This document shows, piece by piece, positions 40,467 to 49,626 of a DNA stretch of 64,000 nt. The position numbers were made by a program, and so were the translations under genes. The first letter of the stretch is position 1, and each line of letters opens with the position of its first letter. The notes under the pieces were generated by a model. The model saw only the letters and a list, made by a program, of their open reading frames with translations, did no database searches and had not been told where the DNA came from. Source of the stretch: Nocardia stercoris (GTDB lineage: Bacteria; Actinomycetota; Actinomycetes; Mycobacteriales; Mycobacteriaceae); the NCBI RefSeq assembly GCF_003696265.1, contig NZ_RFFH01000014.1:62001-126000 (forward strand), given 5' to 3'.

Positions 40467-41882
40467 TCATCCTGCGGCTTCGTCGCTCGGCACATCCGGC
40501 GCCTTCCGCGCTCCAGGCCCGTCCGGCCGCAAATGCCGCAGCAGCAGCAAGCCCAACCAGCAACCGATCGCGACGACCAGCGCGGCAACTGCCGGCGCGA
40601 ACGAGTCGGCCGGCGCCGGGCCCGCGATGGACCATTTATCGGGATTCAGCGAACGCGGGTCTACAATCGGCCGCCGCGCGTCCCGGAGACCGCGAGTAAC
40701 CGACGGTGTATAGAGCATCGCCAGCGCGATGACCCGGACCGGGCGGTAAGTGATCCGGCAGGATCCGAATGTGTAGCCGCCGGCCAGAGCCAGGGCGATT
40801 CCCTGGATGATCGCGTGCCAGCGATCGTCCGCCGAGGTTCGATAGCTGAGCACGGCGTAAACGGCCACCACGAGCACGCCGATGATTGCCCGGTTCGGAT
40901 TCTGCCGGCGCAGCGCCAGGAGCACACCGACCGAGACGAGCACGGCGAATACCACGGCCGCGCTCCCGGAGACCACCGGCGCCTGCGCGGCCTGCCCGAC
41001 CGCCCCGACCGCCGCGACGACCAGGACGAGAGCGCCGTCCCGCCCCGGCAACAGCAGGGCCGCGACCAGCGCCGTGAGCGCCTCACCGGCCACCGCGAGG
41101 GCGATCACCAGCAGGGAGCGGCCGTGATGACTCACCCAGTCCGGCAGCGTCATCGATTCGACCACGATCACCGCACACGACAGCACCGGCGCTACCGGCA
41201 ATTCGTAGACGAGCGGCGGCAGATCCGAGCGCAGGCGGTCCCACCAGGCGACGATCACGAGCAGGAGCAGCGTCGCCAGCATCAGCCAGAGCGGCGGCGA
41301 CTCCCCCGTGGACCAATCCACCAGCCGCAGTGCGTGACTCGGGTTCACCACGTGGGTGCCCGGCGGCGATCCGCCCACCGTGATCACGCCCAGCGCGCCG
41401 ACCACCCAGCCGACGAACTGCGGCCGGCCCGGTCGCATACCGATCGAGACACCGGCCAACAGCAGTCCGCCCGCGATGGCGTCCAGATAGTTCAGGCTCG
41501 TCAGGGAGGTACCCATCGTCCCCTTGGCGAACACGGTGTGCGCGAGCAGCATGAGGACTGTTCCCCCGATAGACGTCGCCCAGGCGATCAGCGCCCGTTG
41601 CAGGTTCGCAAGGATCAGTGAGACGCCCAGGGCGGTGCTCATCCCCGCGGCCGTCGACTGCGGCAGCGCGAAGATCGTCACGGTGCGGGTGGCCTCGGAC
41701 ACCTCGTGGTCGGAGGGCAGCCCGACGGGGAGGATGATGGCCTGGCCGGCCAGCAGGGTGGCGGCCAGCGCGGTGGCGGTCAGGACCACGACGGGAAGGC
41801 TACGAAGCACCGCGGTACCGGCCGCAGTCGAGTCTCGGCCGGTACGGTGCGATCGACGGCGGCGCGGCCGTTCAGCAACCAT
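40467..41882 (-). CDS. Polytopic membrane protein, unknown function
   Basis: 471 residues with a basic N-terminus (RPRRRRSHRTGR) and about 10-12 hydrophobic segments (for example VVVLTATALAATLLAGQAIILPVG, AIAGGLLLAGVSIGM, LMLATLLLLVIVAWW, SLLVIALAVAGEALTALVAALLL). No transporter or enzyme motif was recognised. The loop AGPAPADSFAPAV separates the last helices. It is convergent with the small peptide gene and upstream of nothing obviously related, and the tRNA-Asn gene follows its 5' end. Confidence 0.65.
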   Translation of the reverse strand: MVAERPRRRRSHRTGRDSTAAGTAVLRSLPVVVLTATALAATLLAGQAIILPVGLPSDHEVSEATRTVTIFALPQSTAAGMSTALGVSLILANLQRALIAWATSIGGTVLMLLAHTVFAKGTMGTSLTSLNYLDAIAGGLLLAGVSIGMRPGRPQFVGWVVGALGVITVGGSPPGTHVVNPSHALRLVDWSTGESPPLWLMLATLLLLVIVAWWDRLRSDLPPLVYELPVAPVLSCAVIVVESMTLPDWVSHHGRSLLVIALAVAGEALTALVAALLLPGRDGALVLVVAAVGAVGQAAQAPVVSGSAAVVFAVLVSVGVLLALRRQNPNRAIIGVLVVAVYAVLSYRTSADDRWHAIIQGIALALAGGYTFGSCRITYRPVRVIALAMLYTPSVTRGLRDARRPIVDPRSLNPDKWSIAGPAPADSFAPAVAALVVAIGCWLGLLLLRHLRPDGPGARKAPDVPSDEAAG

Positions 41883-41940
41883 CAGGCTATCTATTCTGCC
41901 CGACCCGGCTCGCCACCGTGCTCACGCGCACACAACGAAC

Positions 41941-41975
41941 GAGGCCCCTGCCGGTATCGCACCGGCAGGGGCCTC
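41941..41975 (-). terminator. Terminator of tRNA-Asn
   Basis: A perfect 14-bp stem (41941-41954 with 41962-41975) with a 7-nt loop lies 7 bases beyond the tRNA 3' end on the minus strand. It is followed by GTTCGTTGTGTG. Confidence 0.85.
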
Positions 41976-41982
41976 GGACCTG

Positions 41983-42055
41983 CTCCCCCATCTGGACTCG
42001 AACCAGAAACCTGCCGATTAACAGTCGGCTGCTCTGCCAATTGAGCTATAGGGGA
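41983..42055 (-). tRNA. tRNA-Asn (GTT anticodon)
   Basis: A 73-nt cloverleaf. Acceptor TCCCCTA pairs with TGGGGGA, the D-arm is GCTC..GAGC, and the anticodon stem GCCGA/TCGGC surrounds loop CTGTTAA. The T-arm is CTGG-TTCGAGT-CCAG, and the discriminator is G. CCA is not encoded. A strong terminator follows. Confidence 0.95.
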
Positions 42056-42232
42056 TTGTTCCCGGTCTGCCCTGTCGGGCCGACCGAGGAGAAACTTTAC
42101 TGCATGCCCGGTTTACTTCCCAAATCGCGCTCCTACCTGGGGGAATGTGGCGATTTCGGCGGGGTTTGCCTCAGGCTCCGGCGCATGTGCGCCGATGGCA
42201 CTTCCCACCCCCGGTGATACTACGCACAGAGC

Positions 42233-42252
42233 GTGCCGTCAAACAGCGGTAC
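42233..42252. promoter_or_regulatory. Palindrome of the GTACCGT-N6-ACGGTAC type (copy 1)
   Basis: GTGCCGTCAAACAGCGGTAC is a 20-bp imperfect dyad, 58-77 bases upstream of the secreted-protein gene at 42310. Related 20-bp sites lie at 48226, 48305 and 54679. Confidence 0.6.
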
Positions 42253-42309
42253 GTTACTCGGCGTGATGGCCGGTGGGCACGGCACACAGAAGCGAGGGAA
42301 GGTCACGAC

Positions 42310-42834
42310 ATGAGCACGACCAACAGCCGCAAGAGTACGAACCGGCTGCGGGCCGCGGTAGCCAAGACGATGGTGGCGGCGATCACGTTCGCCGGATGCG
42401 CCTACGCCGCCGTCGCACCGGCCGACGCCGACCTCGGCCCGTCCTGCCTGTGGGCGGGCCAGAGCTTCCACAACGACCAGACGATCGACGCCGGCGGCTG
42501 GGAGTTCCGCTGCCACACCACCCTGTTCTCCGCCGACTGGTCACACACTCCGACCCGCAACCCCAGCAGCGTCCCCAACCCGGGCGCCGTCGCCGGACCC
42601 TGGGGACAGTTCAGCGTCGGCGCGATCCAGCCCGGCTCCGACTACATGGACTACTGCGTCGGCAACCAGCTGATCGAGGGCAGCGAATCGATCTATCAGG
42701 TGCAGCAGGTCGGCGGCGCACTGCTGTGGCGCCCGGCCGGATTCGTCGACCTGTGGGCCTTCGACGCCGGCGTCCAGCCCCCGGCCAACTCGTGGCGGAG
42801 CTCGAGCATGTGCAGCGACGGCGCGCTCTCCTGA
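42310..42834 (+). CDS. Secreted Cys-containing protein, unknown function
   Basis: 174 residues. A signal peptide (TNRLRAAVAKTMVAAITFAGCAYAAVAPADA) is followed by a mature domain of about 130 residues with four Cys (GPSCLW, FRCHTT, DYCVG, SMCSD), so probably two disulfides, and many Trp/aromatic residues (WAGQSFHNDQ, WEFRCHTTLFSADWSHTP). No family was recognised. GGGAAGG lies upstream of the ATG. A dyad at 42233 that also occurs at nitrogen-metabolism genes suggests shared control. The next gene (MerR) is convergent. Confidence 0.75.
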   Translation: MSTTNSRKSTNRLRAAVAKTMVAAITFAGCAYAAVAPADADLGPSCLWAGQSFHNDQTIDAGGWEFRCHTTLFSADWSHTPTRNPSSVPNPGAVAGPWGQFSVGAIQPGSDYMDYCVGNQLIEGSESIYQVQQVGGALLWRPAGFVDLWAFDAGVQPPANSWRSSSMCSDGALS

Positions 42835-42840
42835 ACCGGC

Positions 42841-43572
42841 TCACTCGCCGGGCAGCAGCTCCGCGAGTTCCGGGTCCTCGGCCAGGTACCGCCCGACGAA
42901 CCTGTTCACCAGGTCGGCGGCGGTCCGGCCGGGGGCCGAGCGCACCAGCTCGACACGCTCGGTGAACTCGGCGTCACCGACCGAGGAACGCTCGGCCTGC
43001 CGGAAGCTCTCCCACACCGTGCGACCGAACAGGTCCGCGACCCGGCGCGCGATCCGGTCGCAGTCGGTGCGCAGCTTCTCCAGCTCGGTGAGCACCTCGG
43101 CCACCGGAACACCCGCGCCGATCAGCTGGTCGGCGAAGTACGCCAGCTCCCGGTCGGCGACCCGGTAGGTGGCGGCGTCGACCGGCTCGTACAACCCGGC
43201 CGCGACCACCCGGGCCAAACCGCTGGGCACGGCACCGAACCGATCCGACAGCTCGGTCGCGCTGATGGTCTCGCCCGCGGCCGCGGCCGCGGGCGGCTCG
43301 GCCAACTCCTCCACACCGAGGATGTCGCCCAGGTCGTCACCGCGGTCCCAGGCGGCCAGCAGTTCCTTGATGCCGTTGAGCTTGATTCCGCGATCCAGCA
43401 GGCGACTGATCGTGCGCACCCGGTTGAGGTGCTGCGGACTGTAGAAACCGGTGCGACCCTTGACCGCGGGCGGGGGTAGCACACCCCGCTCGTGATACAC
43501 CCGCACGCTGCGGACCGTCGTACCCGCCTCACGTGCGAGCTCGTCGATCGTGTACTCGACACCACCAGCCAT
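42841..43572 (-). CDS. MerR family transcriptional regulator
   Basis: 243 residues. The N-terminal MerR HTH (YTIDELAREAGTTVRSVRVYHERGVLPPPAVKGRTGFYSPQHLNRVRTISRLLDRGIKLNGIKELL) lacks the metal-binding Cys of classical MerR. The C-terminal ~150 residues are a helical sensing domain (RFGAVPSGLARVVAAGLYEPV ... LGRYLAEDPELAELLPGE) of unknown ligand. It is divergent from a DUF1707 gene, with 179 bases between the starts, so it may regulate that gene. Confidence 0.88.
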   Translation of the reverse strand: MAGGVEYTIDELAREAGTTVRSVRVYHERGVLPPPAVKGRTGFYSPQHLNRVRTISRLLDRGIKLNGIKELLAAWDRGDDLGDILGVEELAEPPAAAAAGETISATELSDRFGAVPSGLARVVAAGLYEPVDAATYRVADRELAYFADQLIGAGVPVAEVLTELEKLRTDCDRIARRVADLFGRTVWESFRQAERSSVGDAEFTERVELVRSAPGRTAADLVNRFVGRYLAEDPELAELLPGE

Positions 43573-43751
43573 ATCTACAAGGAAACCACACCGAATCGCC
43601 TTTTCGCCCCGCGTGGTGTCGCATTCGACAACGTACCGTCGCGCCGCCCGGCACACTTCGGCGTATCGATGGCTACCGGACCGCCGAAACGGTTCCCAAC
43701 CATGGAAATTCGGGCGATTCGGGTGCCCGCGCCGCGAACTATGCTGACCCC

Positions 43752-44105
43752 GTGGAGCAGTTCGGCAACCGGATCGGTACCGACCAGCGGGAGCGGGCAC
43801 TCACCGAATTGTCGCGGCATTTCGGCCTCGGCCGGCTGGATCCGACCGAATTCAGTGAACGCAGTGCCCGGGTAGCGGCGGCCACCACCCGCGACGAACT
43901 CGCCGCGCTGTTCGTCGATCTGCCCGCCGTCGGGGCCGCCCCCGAACCCCCCGCTCCGCGTCGTGCCCTCCCCCGGCTCGCCGTCGCACTGGCCGGCGTC
44001 ACCGGCTGCGCGATCGTGTTGGCGGCCTACAGCGGCCAGTGGCTCTGGTTGCTGCTGCCGGCGGCCGCGGCCGTGTTCGCCGCACGCCGGTTCCGGCCGC
44101 GCTGA
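43752..44105 (+). CDS. DUF1707 (SHOCT-like) membrane protein
   Basis: 117 residues. The DUF1707 domain (IGTDQRERALTELSRHFGLGRLDPTEFSERSARVAAATTRDELAALFVDLP) is followed by a Pro-rich linker and two hydrophobic segments (LAVALAGVTGCAIVLAAY, WLWLLLPAAAAVFAARRF). The start is GTG at 43752. A TATGCT just upstream leaves no room for a Shine-Dalgarno, so the transcript may be leaderless. Family function is unknown. It is convergent with pknG (3 bases between stops). Confidence 0.85.
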   Translation: MEQFGNRIGTDQRERALTELSRHFGLGRLDPTEFSERSARVAAATTRDELAALFVDLPAVGAAPEPPAPRRALPRLAVALAGVTGCAIVLAAYSGQWLWLLLPAAAAVFAARRFRPR

Positions 44106-44108
44106 GTG

Positions 44109-46499
44109 CTACCAGCGCGAGCGCGGGCGGGACAGGTTCGCCAGGTCGATCAGCCGGTACCGGTGCCACGGATCGGTGGCCAGGCGGGCGAGCGCACGCA
44201 GGCTGGTCTCCAGGCCCTCCCGCAACCCGGCCTCGGTCATCGCGAAACCCAGCAGTTCCGGCCGGGCTCCCGCGGGGACACCGCCGATCCGGATCCATTC
44301 CAGTGCGGCACCGACCACCACCACGCGCAGCGGCGCGAACCAGCGCTCCCCCGGCAGTGCCGCGAGCCGGCCGGCGGCGGTCGCCAGATCGCTCGCGCTG
44401 ATCTCGTGCACCGGTTGCGACACCAGCAGCAGGCAGCCGGTCAGATGGGCGGCTCCGAAGTGCCGCGAGGCCGCCGGGACCGCATCCAGGACCGCCACCG
44501 CACCCGGTGCGTCGCCGGCCGCGACCAGCCGGCGAGCCAGGCCGAATGCGGCACTCACCGCGCCGTGGTTGGTCTGCCACACGGTCCGGTAGCTGTCGGC
44601 GGCCGCGGCCTCCCACTTGCGCGGGTCGGCGCCGGTGCCGGACCGCAGCACGAGTTCGGCCGCCGCGGCCCGTGCGAGGGCGGGCGCGATCTCCCCCGGC
44701 ACCATGCCGCAGACCTCGTCGAAATGCTCGTAGGCGCGGTCGGAGAAGCCGTCCAACAGGGCCGCGATGCCCATGAACCATTCGATGCGCCAATCGGTTC
44801 GGTAGTCCGGCCGCAGTTCGGCCAGCAGCCGGCAGGCGCTCAGGGTGTCGCCGAGATCGAGGTGGGCGCGCACCGCGGTCAGGGATGCCTCCAGCTCGTA
44901 GGTGGCGGGCGCCGCCATGCTGCCCGACCGGATCCGGTCGTTGGCGCGCTGCAGGGCGTCCAGGGCCGAACGGGCCTCGGAGTGCAGCAGCGGGGTCAGC
45001 AGTTCCGCGCAGGGGTCCTCGCTGTCGATCAACGGCACCGGCAGGGCGGCGACAATGTCGGCCGGATCCAGCGTCGCGGTGCGCGGCACGCCGTCCAGCA
45101 TGCCCTCGATCGCGCCCAGTACCGTGTCGACGCCGAAATCGCCACGCAGCGCCCCGAATTCGGTGGACACCTGGATGTGCTCGCGGCCGGTGTCGGCGGC
45201 CAGCACGATCCGCAGCACACCGGCCAGCTGGCAGTACATGGCGTACGCGGACGGGAACCGGCGCCGCGGGTCGGGGTCGGTGGCGCGGCGCAGCAGCCGG
45301 TACAGGGCCGGGTAGCGGCGCAGCACCGGCTGGTTCTCCGGCTCGGGCAGGCAGAGCAGGCGGTCGCCGTCCGGACCCCGCGGCAGATCCAGCACCAGCG
45401 CGGCCAATGTCATTCCGACGGTGTGGATGTCGGTGGCGACCGTCGGACCGGTCTCGGTGATCTCCGGGGCCTGGTAGCCGGGGGTGCCGTAGATGCTGCC
45501 GAAGCTGTCCATGGCGGCGACCGCGCCGAGATCGATCAGTTTGACCTCGTCCTCGGTGACCATGATGTTGTCGGGCTTGAGGTCGTTGTAGGCCAGGCCG
45601 TAGGAGTGCAGATAGTCCAGTGCCGGAAGCACTTCCATCAGGCAGGCGATGGCGTCGGGTACCGGCATCCGGTGCGGCCCGCTGTGGTCGAGCATGGTCT
45701 TGAGCGACCGGCCGCCGACGTACTCCATCACGATGTAGCCGTCGGCGATATCGCGGGCGGAGCGGTGCCGGACGAAGTTGTAGATCTTGACGATGCCCGG
45801 ATGCGCCATCTCCGAGAGGAATTGGCGTTCGGCGAGGGCGACGATATTGGCTTCGAAGTCCTGCGGGTTCTGCAGGCCCTTCAGCACCACCCAGCGGTCG
45901 CTGACATTGCGGTCGATGGCCAGGTACACCCAGCCCAGGCCGCCGTGGGCCAGGCAGCCCTGCACCTCGTACTGGCCGCCGATCACCTCGCCGACCGCGA
46001 GCGCGGGCCGGAAGTTGAACGGCGAGCGGCAGTTCGGGCAGGTGCCGGCGTCCTGTGCTGCGGCGCCGTCGGTTCCGCGACCTACGGGCCGCGAACAGTT
46101 CCAGCAGAAGCGCTTCGACTCCGGCACCACCGGATCGTCGAGTACCACCGAGCGCGGGTCCACCGTCGTCACCACCGGTAGCGGGACGAGGCCGTCGCCG
46201 AGACGGCGGACGCTGGGCCGGGACCGGGTCTCCCGCTCGGCGGCCGCGGTACCGTCGCCGGCCAGCGCGGCGACCAGCACGGAGAGGTCGCCCAGCTCGG
46301 CCGCGGACAGGCGCTCCGGCGCGAGCCGCGCGGCGCCCATTCGCGGTGCGGGCCACGCTGATCCGAGCGGATCGCCGGCGCCGGAACGCCGGGTCGCCCA
46401 GGGGTGCCGGAACGCTCCCGCCGGCTCGGCGCCGCGAATCCGCTTGTTCGACCACGGATGCGGCTGCGCCGGGTCCGCGGCGCTGGGTTGGTCCGGCAT
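44109..46499 (-). CDS. pknG: PknG-like serine/threonine protein kinase
   Basis: 796 residues. The N-terminal region is disordered, followed by a rubredoxin-like metal site (FCWNCSRPVG ... TCPNCRSPFNF). The kinase domain has the ATP lysine K207 (WVVLKGLQ), catalytic loop YNDLKPDNIMV and VKLIDLGAVAAM. The C-terminal TPR-like helical region runs to the end. There is no transmembrane helix, as in mycobacterial PknG. It phosphorylates GarA-type FHA proteins and so controls 2-oxoglutarate/glutamate metabolism. The usual glnX-glnH partners are not adjacent here, but a glutamate dehydrogenase (a GarA-controlled enzyme) lies 3.4 kb away. Confidence 0.95.
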   Translation of the reverse strand: MPDQPSAADPAQPHPWSNKRIRGAEPAGAFRHPWATRRSGAGDPLGSAWPAPRMGAARLAPERLSAAELGDLSVLVAALAGDGTAAAERETRSRPSVRRLGDGLVPLPVVTTVDPRSVVLDDPVVPESKRFCWNCSRPVGRGTDGAAAQDAGTCPNCRSPFNFRPALAVGEVIGGQYEVQGCLAHGGLGWVYLAIDRNVSDRWVVLKGLQNPQDFEANIVALAERQFLSEMAHPGIVKIYNFVRHRSARDIADGYIVMEYVGGRSLKTMLDHSGPHRMPVPDAIACLMEVLPALDYLHSYGLAYNDLKPDNIMVTEDEVKLIDLGAVAAMDSFGSIYGTPGYQAPEITETGPTVATDIHTVGMTLAALVLDLPRGPDGDRLLCLPEPENQPVLRRYPALYRLLRRATDPDPRRRFPSAYAMYCQLAGVLRIVLAADTGREHIQVSTEFGALRGDFGVDTVLGAIEGMLDGVPRTATLDPADIVAALPVPLIDSEDPCAELLTPLLHSEARSALDALQRANDRIRSGSMAAPATYELEASLTAVRAHLDLGDTLSACRLLAELRPDYRTDWRIEWFMGIAALLDGFSDRAYEHFDEVCGMVPGEIAPALARAAAAELVLRSGTGADPRKWEAAAADSYRTVWQTNHGAVSAAFGLARRLVAAGDAPGAVAVLDAVPAASRHFGAAHLTGCLLLVSQPVHEISASDLATAAGRLAALPGERWFAPLRVVVVGAALEWIRIGGVPAGARPELLGFAMTEAGLREGLETSLRALARLATDPWHRYRLIDLANLSRPRSRW

Positions 46500-46587
46500 G
46501 GGAACCTCTCGAGCCCGCTGTTGCTCCGAAAGGTCATTGTCGGGCCGGGGCGCGATGTGGCGCGCATAATATGTTCCCCGCCTTGGG

Positions 46588-46619
46588 AATACGCCCGCCG
46601 GATATCCGGCGGGCGTATT
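46588..46619. terminator. Perfect 32-bp palindrome after the permease gene
   Basis: A 32-bp inverted repeat with no spacer (arm AATACGCCCGCCGGAT and its complement) begins 24 bases beyond the permease stop on the minus strand and lies between two leftward genes (permease and pknG). On the minus strand it is followed by CCCAAGG, without a clear U-run. It could be a terminator or a binding site. Confidence 0.65.
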
Positions 46620-46643
46620 CGGTGACGTGCGTTACTCGTCGGG

Positions 46644-48182
46644 TTACTCCGGCGCCTCGGCTGACTCGGCCGGCTGAGCCGGATGGGCCTCGGCGTGATC
46701 GGCCAGCGGCCGTTCGGCGAGTACCGGGAACTGCCCGGTGTAGCCGACCCGCTCGGCCGCCATCCGCATGACCCGCTTGCGGGCCAGGAACCAGCCGGCC
46801 ACGAACGCCGGCGCCACCACCACGACCATCGAGATCACCGCACCGCGCTGCACCTCGTCGTCGCTGGTGGCCATCAGCACCACCACCGTGGCCAGGAAGA
46901 TCAGCGTGGCCACACTGGTGTACGGGGTGCCGACCAGGCGGAACGACGGCCGGGTCGCCTTCCCGATCTTCGACCAACGCCACAGCTGCAGCTGGCACAG
47001 GATGATCGCGGTCCACGCGGCGATGGTGCCCAGGGCGGACATGTTCAACACGATCTCGAACGCCTTGCCCGGGATCACCGCGTTGAGGCCGACACCGATC
47101 AGCGCGATCGACCCGGTGGCCAGGATGCCGACGTAGGGCACGCCGGTGCTGGACATCCGCGACGCCACCGCCGGGGCACTGCCGTTCATCGACATCGACC
47201 GCAGGATGCGGCCAGTGGAGTAGAGACCCGCGTTCAGGCTGGAGAACGCGGCGGTGAGCACCACCATGTTCATGATCGATCCGGCACCGGACACGCCGAG
47301 CTTGTCGAAGAAGGTGACGAACGGGCTCTCGCCGGACTTGAACGTGGTGTAGGGCAGCAGCATCCCGAGCAGCACGAGCGAACCGACGTAGAACAGCGCG
47401 ATCCGGGCGATCACCGAGTTGATGGCCCGGGGCATAATCTTCTCCGGGTTCTCCGCCTCACCGGCCGCAGTGCCGATCAGTTCCACTGCGGCATAGGCGA
47501 ATACGACACCGGTGGTGACCGTGACCAAGGGCAGCAGGCCGACCGGGAACAATCCGCCGTGGTCGGCGATCACGCTGGGACCGGTGACCTCGCCCTGCAG
47601 CTTGAACCGGCCCGCCAGGAACACCGTGCCGACGACCAGGAAGGTCACCAGGGCGATCACCTTGATCAGCGCGGCCCAGAACTCCAGCTCACCGAACCAT
47701 TTCACCGAGATCAGGTTGACGCTGACCACCAGCGCCAGCGCGACCAGGGCGATGGTCCACTGCGGTATGGCGCGGAACGCCCCCCAATAGTGGACATAGG
47801 TGGCGATGGCGGTGATGTCTACGATGCCCGTCATACACCAGTGGAAGAAGTACATCCAGCCCACACCGAAGGCCAGCTTCTCGCCGTAGAACTCGCGCGC
47901 GTAGGAGACGAACGAGCCGGAGGAGGGGCGGTGCAGTACCAGCTCGCCGAGTGCCCGGAGGATGAAGAAGACGAAGATGCCGCAGATTCCGTATACGAGG
48001 AACAGGCCGGGGCCTGCCGAGTGCAGCCGGCCGGCCGCGCCGAGGAACAAGCCGGTCCCGATGGCGCCGCCGATTGCGATCATCTGCAGCTGCCGCGGGT
48101 GCAACGACTTGTGATAGCCGGCGTCCTCGTCGTGCAGCACGTCCGCCGGCGCGGAGTCGGCTGGGGGTCGCACGGTCGTCAT
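46644..48182 (-). CDS. ansP: APC-family amino-acid permease, L-asparagine permease-like
   Basis: 512 residues with about 12 transmembrane helices. The start MTTVRPPADSA at 48182 is followed by the family hallmark GYHKSLHPRQLQMIAIGGAIGTGLFLGAAGRL. RALGELVLHRPSSGSFVSYAREFYG and the AGEAENPEKIMPRAINSV loop are typical of the AnsP/GabP group. It imports an amino acid by proton symport. Asparagine is the best guess because AnsP1/AnsP2 have this signature. A 20-bp dyad (48226) upstream, shared with the glutamate dehydrogenase gene, suggests nitrogen-linked control. Confidence 0.85.
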   Translation of the reverse strand: MTTVRPPADSAPADVLHDEDAGYHKSLHPRQLQMIAIGGAIGTGLFLGAAGRLHSAGPGLFLVYGICGIFVFFILRALGELVLHRPSSGSFVSYAREFYGEKLAFGVGWMYFFHWCMTGIVDITAIATYVHYWGAFRAIPQWTIALVALALVVSVNLISVKWFGELEFWAALIKVIALVTFLVVGTVFLAGRFKLQGEVTGPSVIADHGGLFPVGLLPLVTVTTGVVFAYAAVELIGTAAGEAENPEKIMPRAINSVIARIALFYVGSLVLLGMLLPYTTFKSGESPFVTFFDKLGVSGAGSIMNMVVLTAAFSSLNAGLYSTGRILRSMSMNGSAPAVASRMSSTGVPYVGILATGSIALIGVGLNAVIPGKAFEIVLNMSALGTIAAWTAIILCQLQLWRWSKIGKATRPSFRLVGTPYTSVATLIFLATVVVLMATSDDEVQRGAVISMVVVVAPAFVAGWFLARKRVMRMAAERVGYTGQFPVLAERPLADHAEAHPAQPAESAEAPE

Positions 48183-48225
48183 GGTGAAGTCCTTTCCCGT
48201 GACCTGGATCATATCTGCAATTAAT

Positions 48226-48245
48226 GTACCGTTAAGTAGCGGCGC
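48226..48245. promoter_or_regulatory. Palindrome of the GTACCGT-N6-ACGGTAC type (copy 2)
   Basis: GTACCGTTAAGTAGCGGCGC, 44-63 bases upstream of the permease start. Its left arm GTACCGTT is identical to the site before the glutamate dehydrogenase gene, while the right arm is degenerate. Confidence 0.6.
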
Positions 48246-48304
48246 AATCAATGGGTGATTCGCGAGGTTTACACCGGCGCAACGCATCTGGGCCGCAGTT
48301 GACA

Positions 48305-48324
48305 TTGCCGTCATACGACGGGAC
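48305..48324. promoter_or_regulatory. Palindrome of the GTACCGT-N6-ACGGTAC type (copy 3)
   Basis: TTGCCGTCATACGACGGGAC, 37-56 bases upstream of the SPFH gene at 48361. It matches copy 1 at TGCCGTCA-AC-CGG-AC. Confidence 0.5.
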
Positions 48325-48360
48325 GCTCGAACAGTCACCGATCGACGGGGGTGCAAGCAG

Positions 48361-49626
48361 ATGGCTTGGCTGGAACGGGAATTCATCGCGGTCCCCGAGA
48401 CCCACAAGAACCAGCTGGTCTACAAATGGCCGGACGTGAACATCCGCCGGTACTCCCGCGCGGTGGTCAACGCCGACGAGATCGCCGTCTTCGTCAAGAC
48501 CGGCCGGGTGCTGGGCGTGCTGGGCCCGGGCCGGCACCGGCTCGACGCCGACGAGCTGCCCGTCATCGGCGCACTGGTCGACACGCTCACCGGCGGCAAC
48601 TCCTACCGCGCCGAGCTGTATTTCGTCTCCACCCGGGAACATTCGGGGATCCGCTTCGGTGGCCGACTGGCCGATATCACCGACCCGGTCAGCGCCCAGG
48701 TCGTCACCCTGCGAGCGTTCGGCGAATTCGCCCTGGCCGTCCGGGATCCCGCCGAACTGATCACCTCGCTGGCCGGGACCGCGAACCTGCGCGACCCCGC
48801 CGCGGTGTCGAGCTGGGCCTCCGACCTGCTGCTCAAGTCGATGAAGATCGCCGTCACCCAGGGCGTCTCCCGCGGCGAGTGGCCGATCCTGGGCCTGCCC
48901 GCCCACCTGCCCGACATCGACGCCGCCGTCGTCCACCAGGTCAACCTGACCCTCTACGAATACGGCCTGCGCGTCGCCCGCCTCGGCAACGTCGACATCA
49001 GCCTCGCCCCCGAGGACGCCGACCGCCTCAAACGACTCGCCAAGGACGTCACCTACATCCGCCTCACCGGCGACTTCCAGCGCTACGCCGCAGGCGAAAT
49101 GGCACTCGGCGCCGGCCAGGGCCTCGCCCACGGCGCCGGCGGCGAAGGCGGATTCCTCGGCGCCGCACTGGGATTGCGGGCCCTGTATCCCGACATGCAG
49201 GGCACCCCGGCGCCGAATCCAGGGCCGCCGATCGTGGCATCACCGGTCGCGAATCCGTCGCTCGCGGTACCGAATCCGGTTCCCGCCGAGGCGAATCCGG
49301 CTGCCACGGCCCTTCCCCCGGCCACCGTCGCACCAGGCGCGCAACCGACTCCGACCACGCAACCGGCCACGCCTGCACAGCCGACTACAGCTGCGCAGCC
49401 GACCTCCGCCACCCAGCCGACTCCCGCAACGGAAGAGCGCCCTGCCCAACCGAACACCGGCCCGCAGTGCACCACCTGCACCACGATCAACCCACCGGGC
49501 GCCCGCTTCTGCATGCACTGCGGCACCCGCCTCACCACCCCACCCACCCACTGCACCGACTGCGGCGCCGAACTCACCCCCACCGCCCGCTTCTGCATCG
49601 ACTGCGGATCCCCGGTACCGAGCTGA
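48361..49626 (+). CDS. SPFH/YdjI-like protein with double zinc ribbon
   Basis: 421 residues. The N-terminal SPFH-like domain (FVKTGRVLGVLGPGRHRLDADELPVIG, AQVVTLRAFGEFALAV) is followed by a short Gly-rich part. A ~110-residue Pro/Ala/Thr linker (ATQPATPAQPTTAAQPT) leads to two C-terminal zinc ribbons (CTTCTTINPPGARFCMHCG and CTDCGAELTPTARFCIDCG). The layout is that of B. subtilis YdjI-type proteins, which associate with membrane-stress proteins. A scaffold role at the membrane is inferred. No transmembrane helix is seen. Confidence 0.8.
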   Translation: MAWLEREFIAVPETHKNQLVYKWPDVNIRRYSRAVVNADEIAVFVKTGRVLGVLGPGRHRLDADELPVIGALVDTLTGGNSYRAELYFVSTREHSGIRFGGRLADITDPVSAQVVTLRAFGEFALAVRDPAELITSLAGTANLRDPAAVSSWASDLLLKSMKIAVTQGVSRGEWPILGLPAHLPDIDAAVVHQVNLTLYEYGLRVARLGNVDISLAPEDADRLKRLAKDVTYIRLTGDFQRYAAGEMALGAGQGLAHGAGGEGGFLGAALGLRALYPDMQGTPAPNPGPPIVASPVANPSLAVPNPVPAEANPAATALPPATVAPGAQPTPTTQPATPAQPTTAAQPTSATQPTPATEERPAQPNTGPQCTTCTTINPPGARFCMHCGTRLTTPPTHCTDCGAELTPTARFCIDCGSPVPS

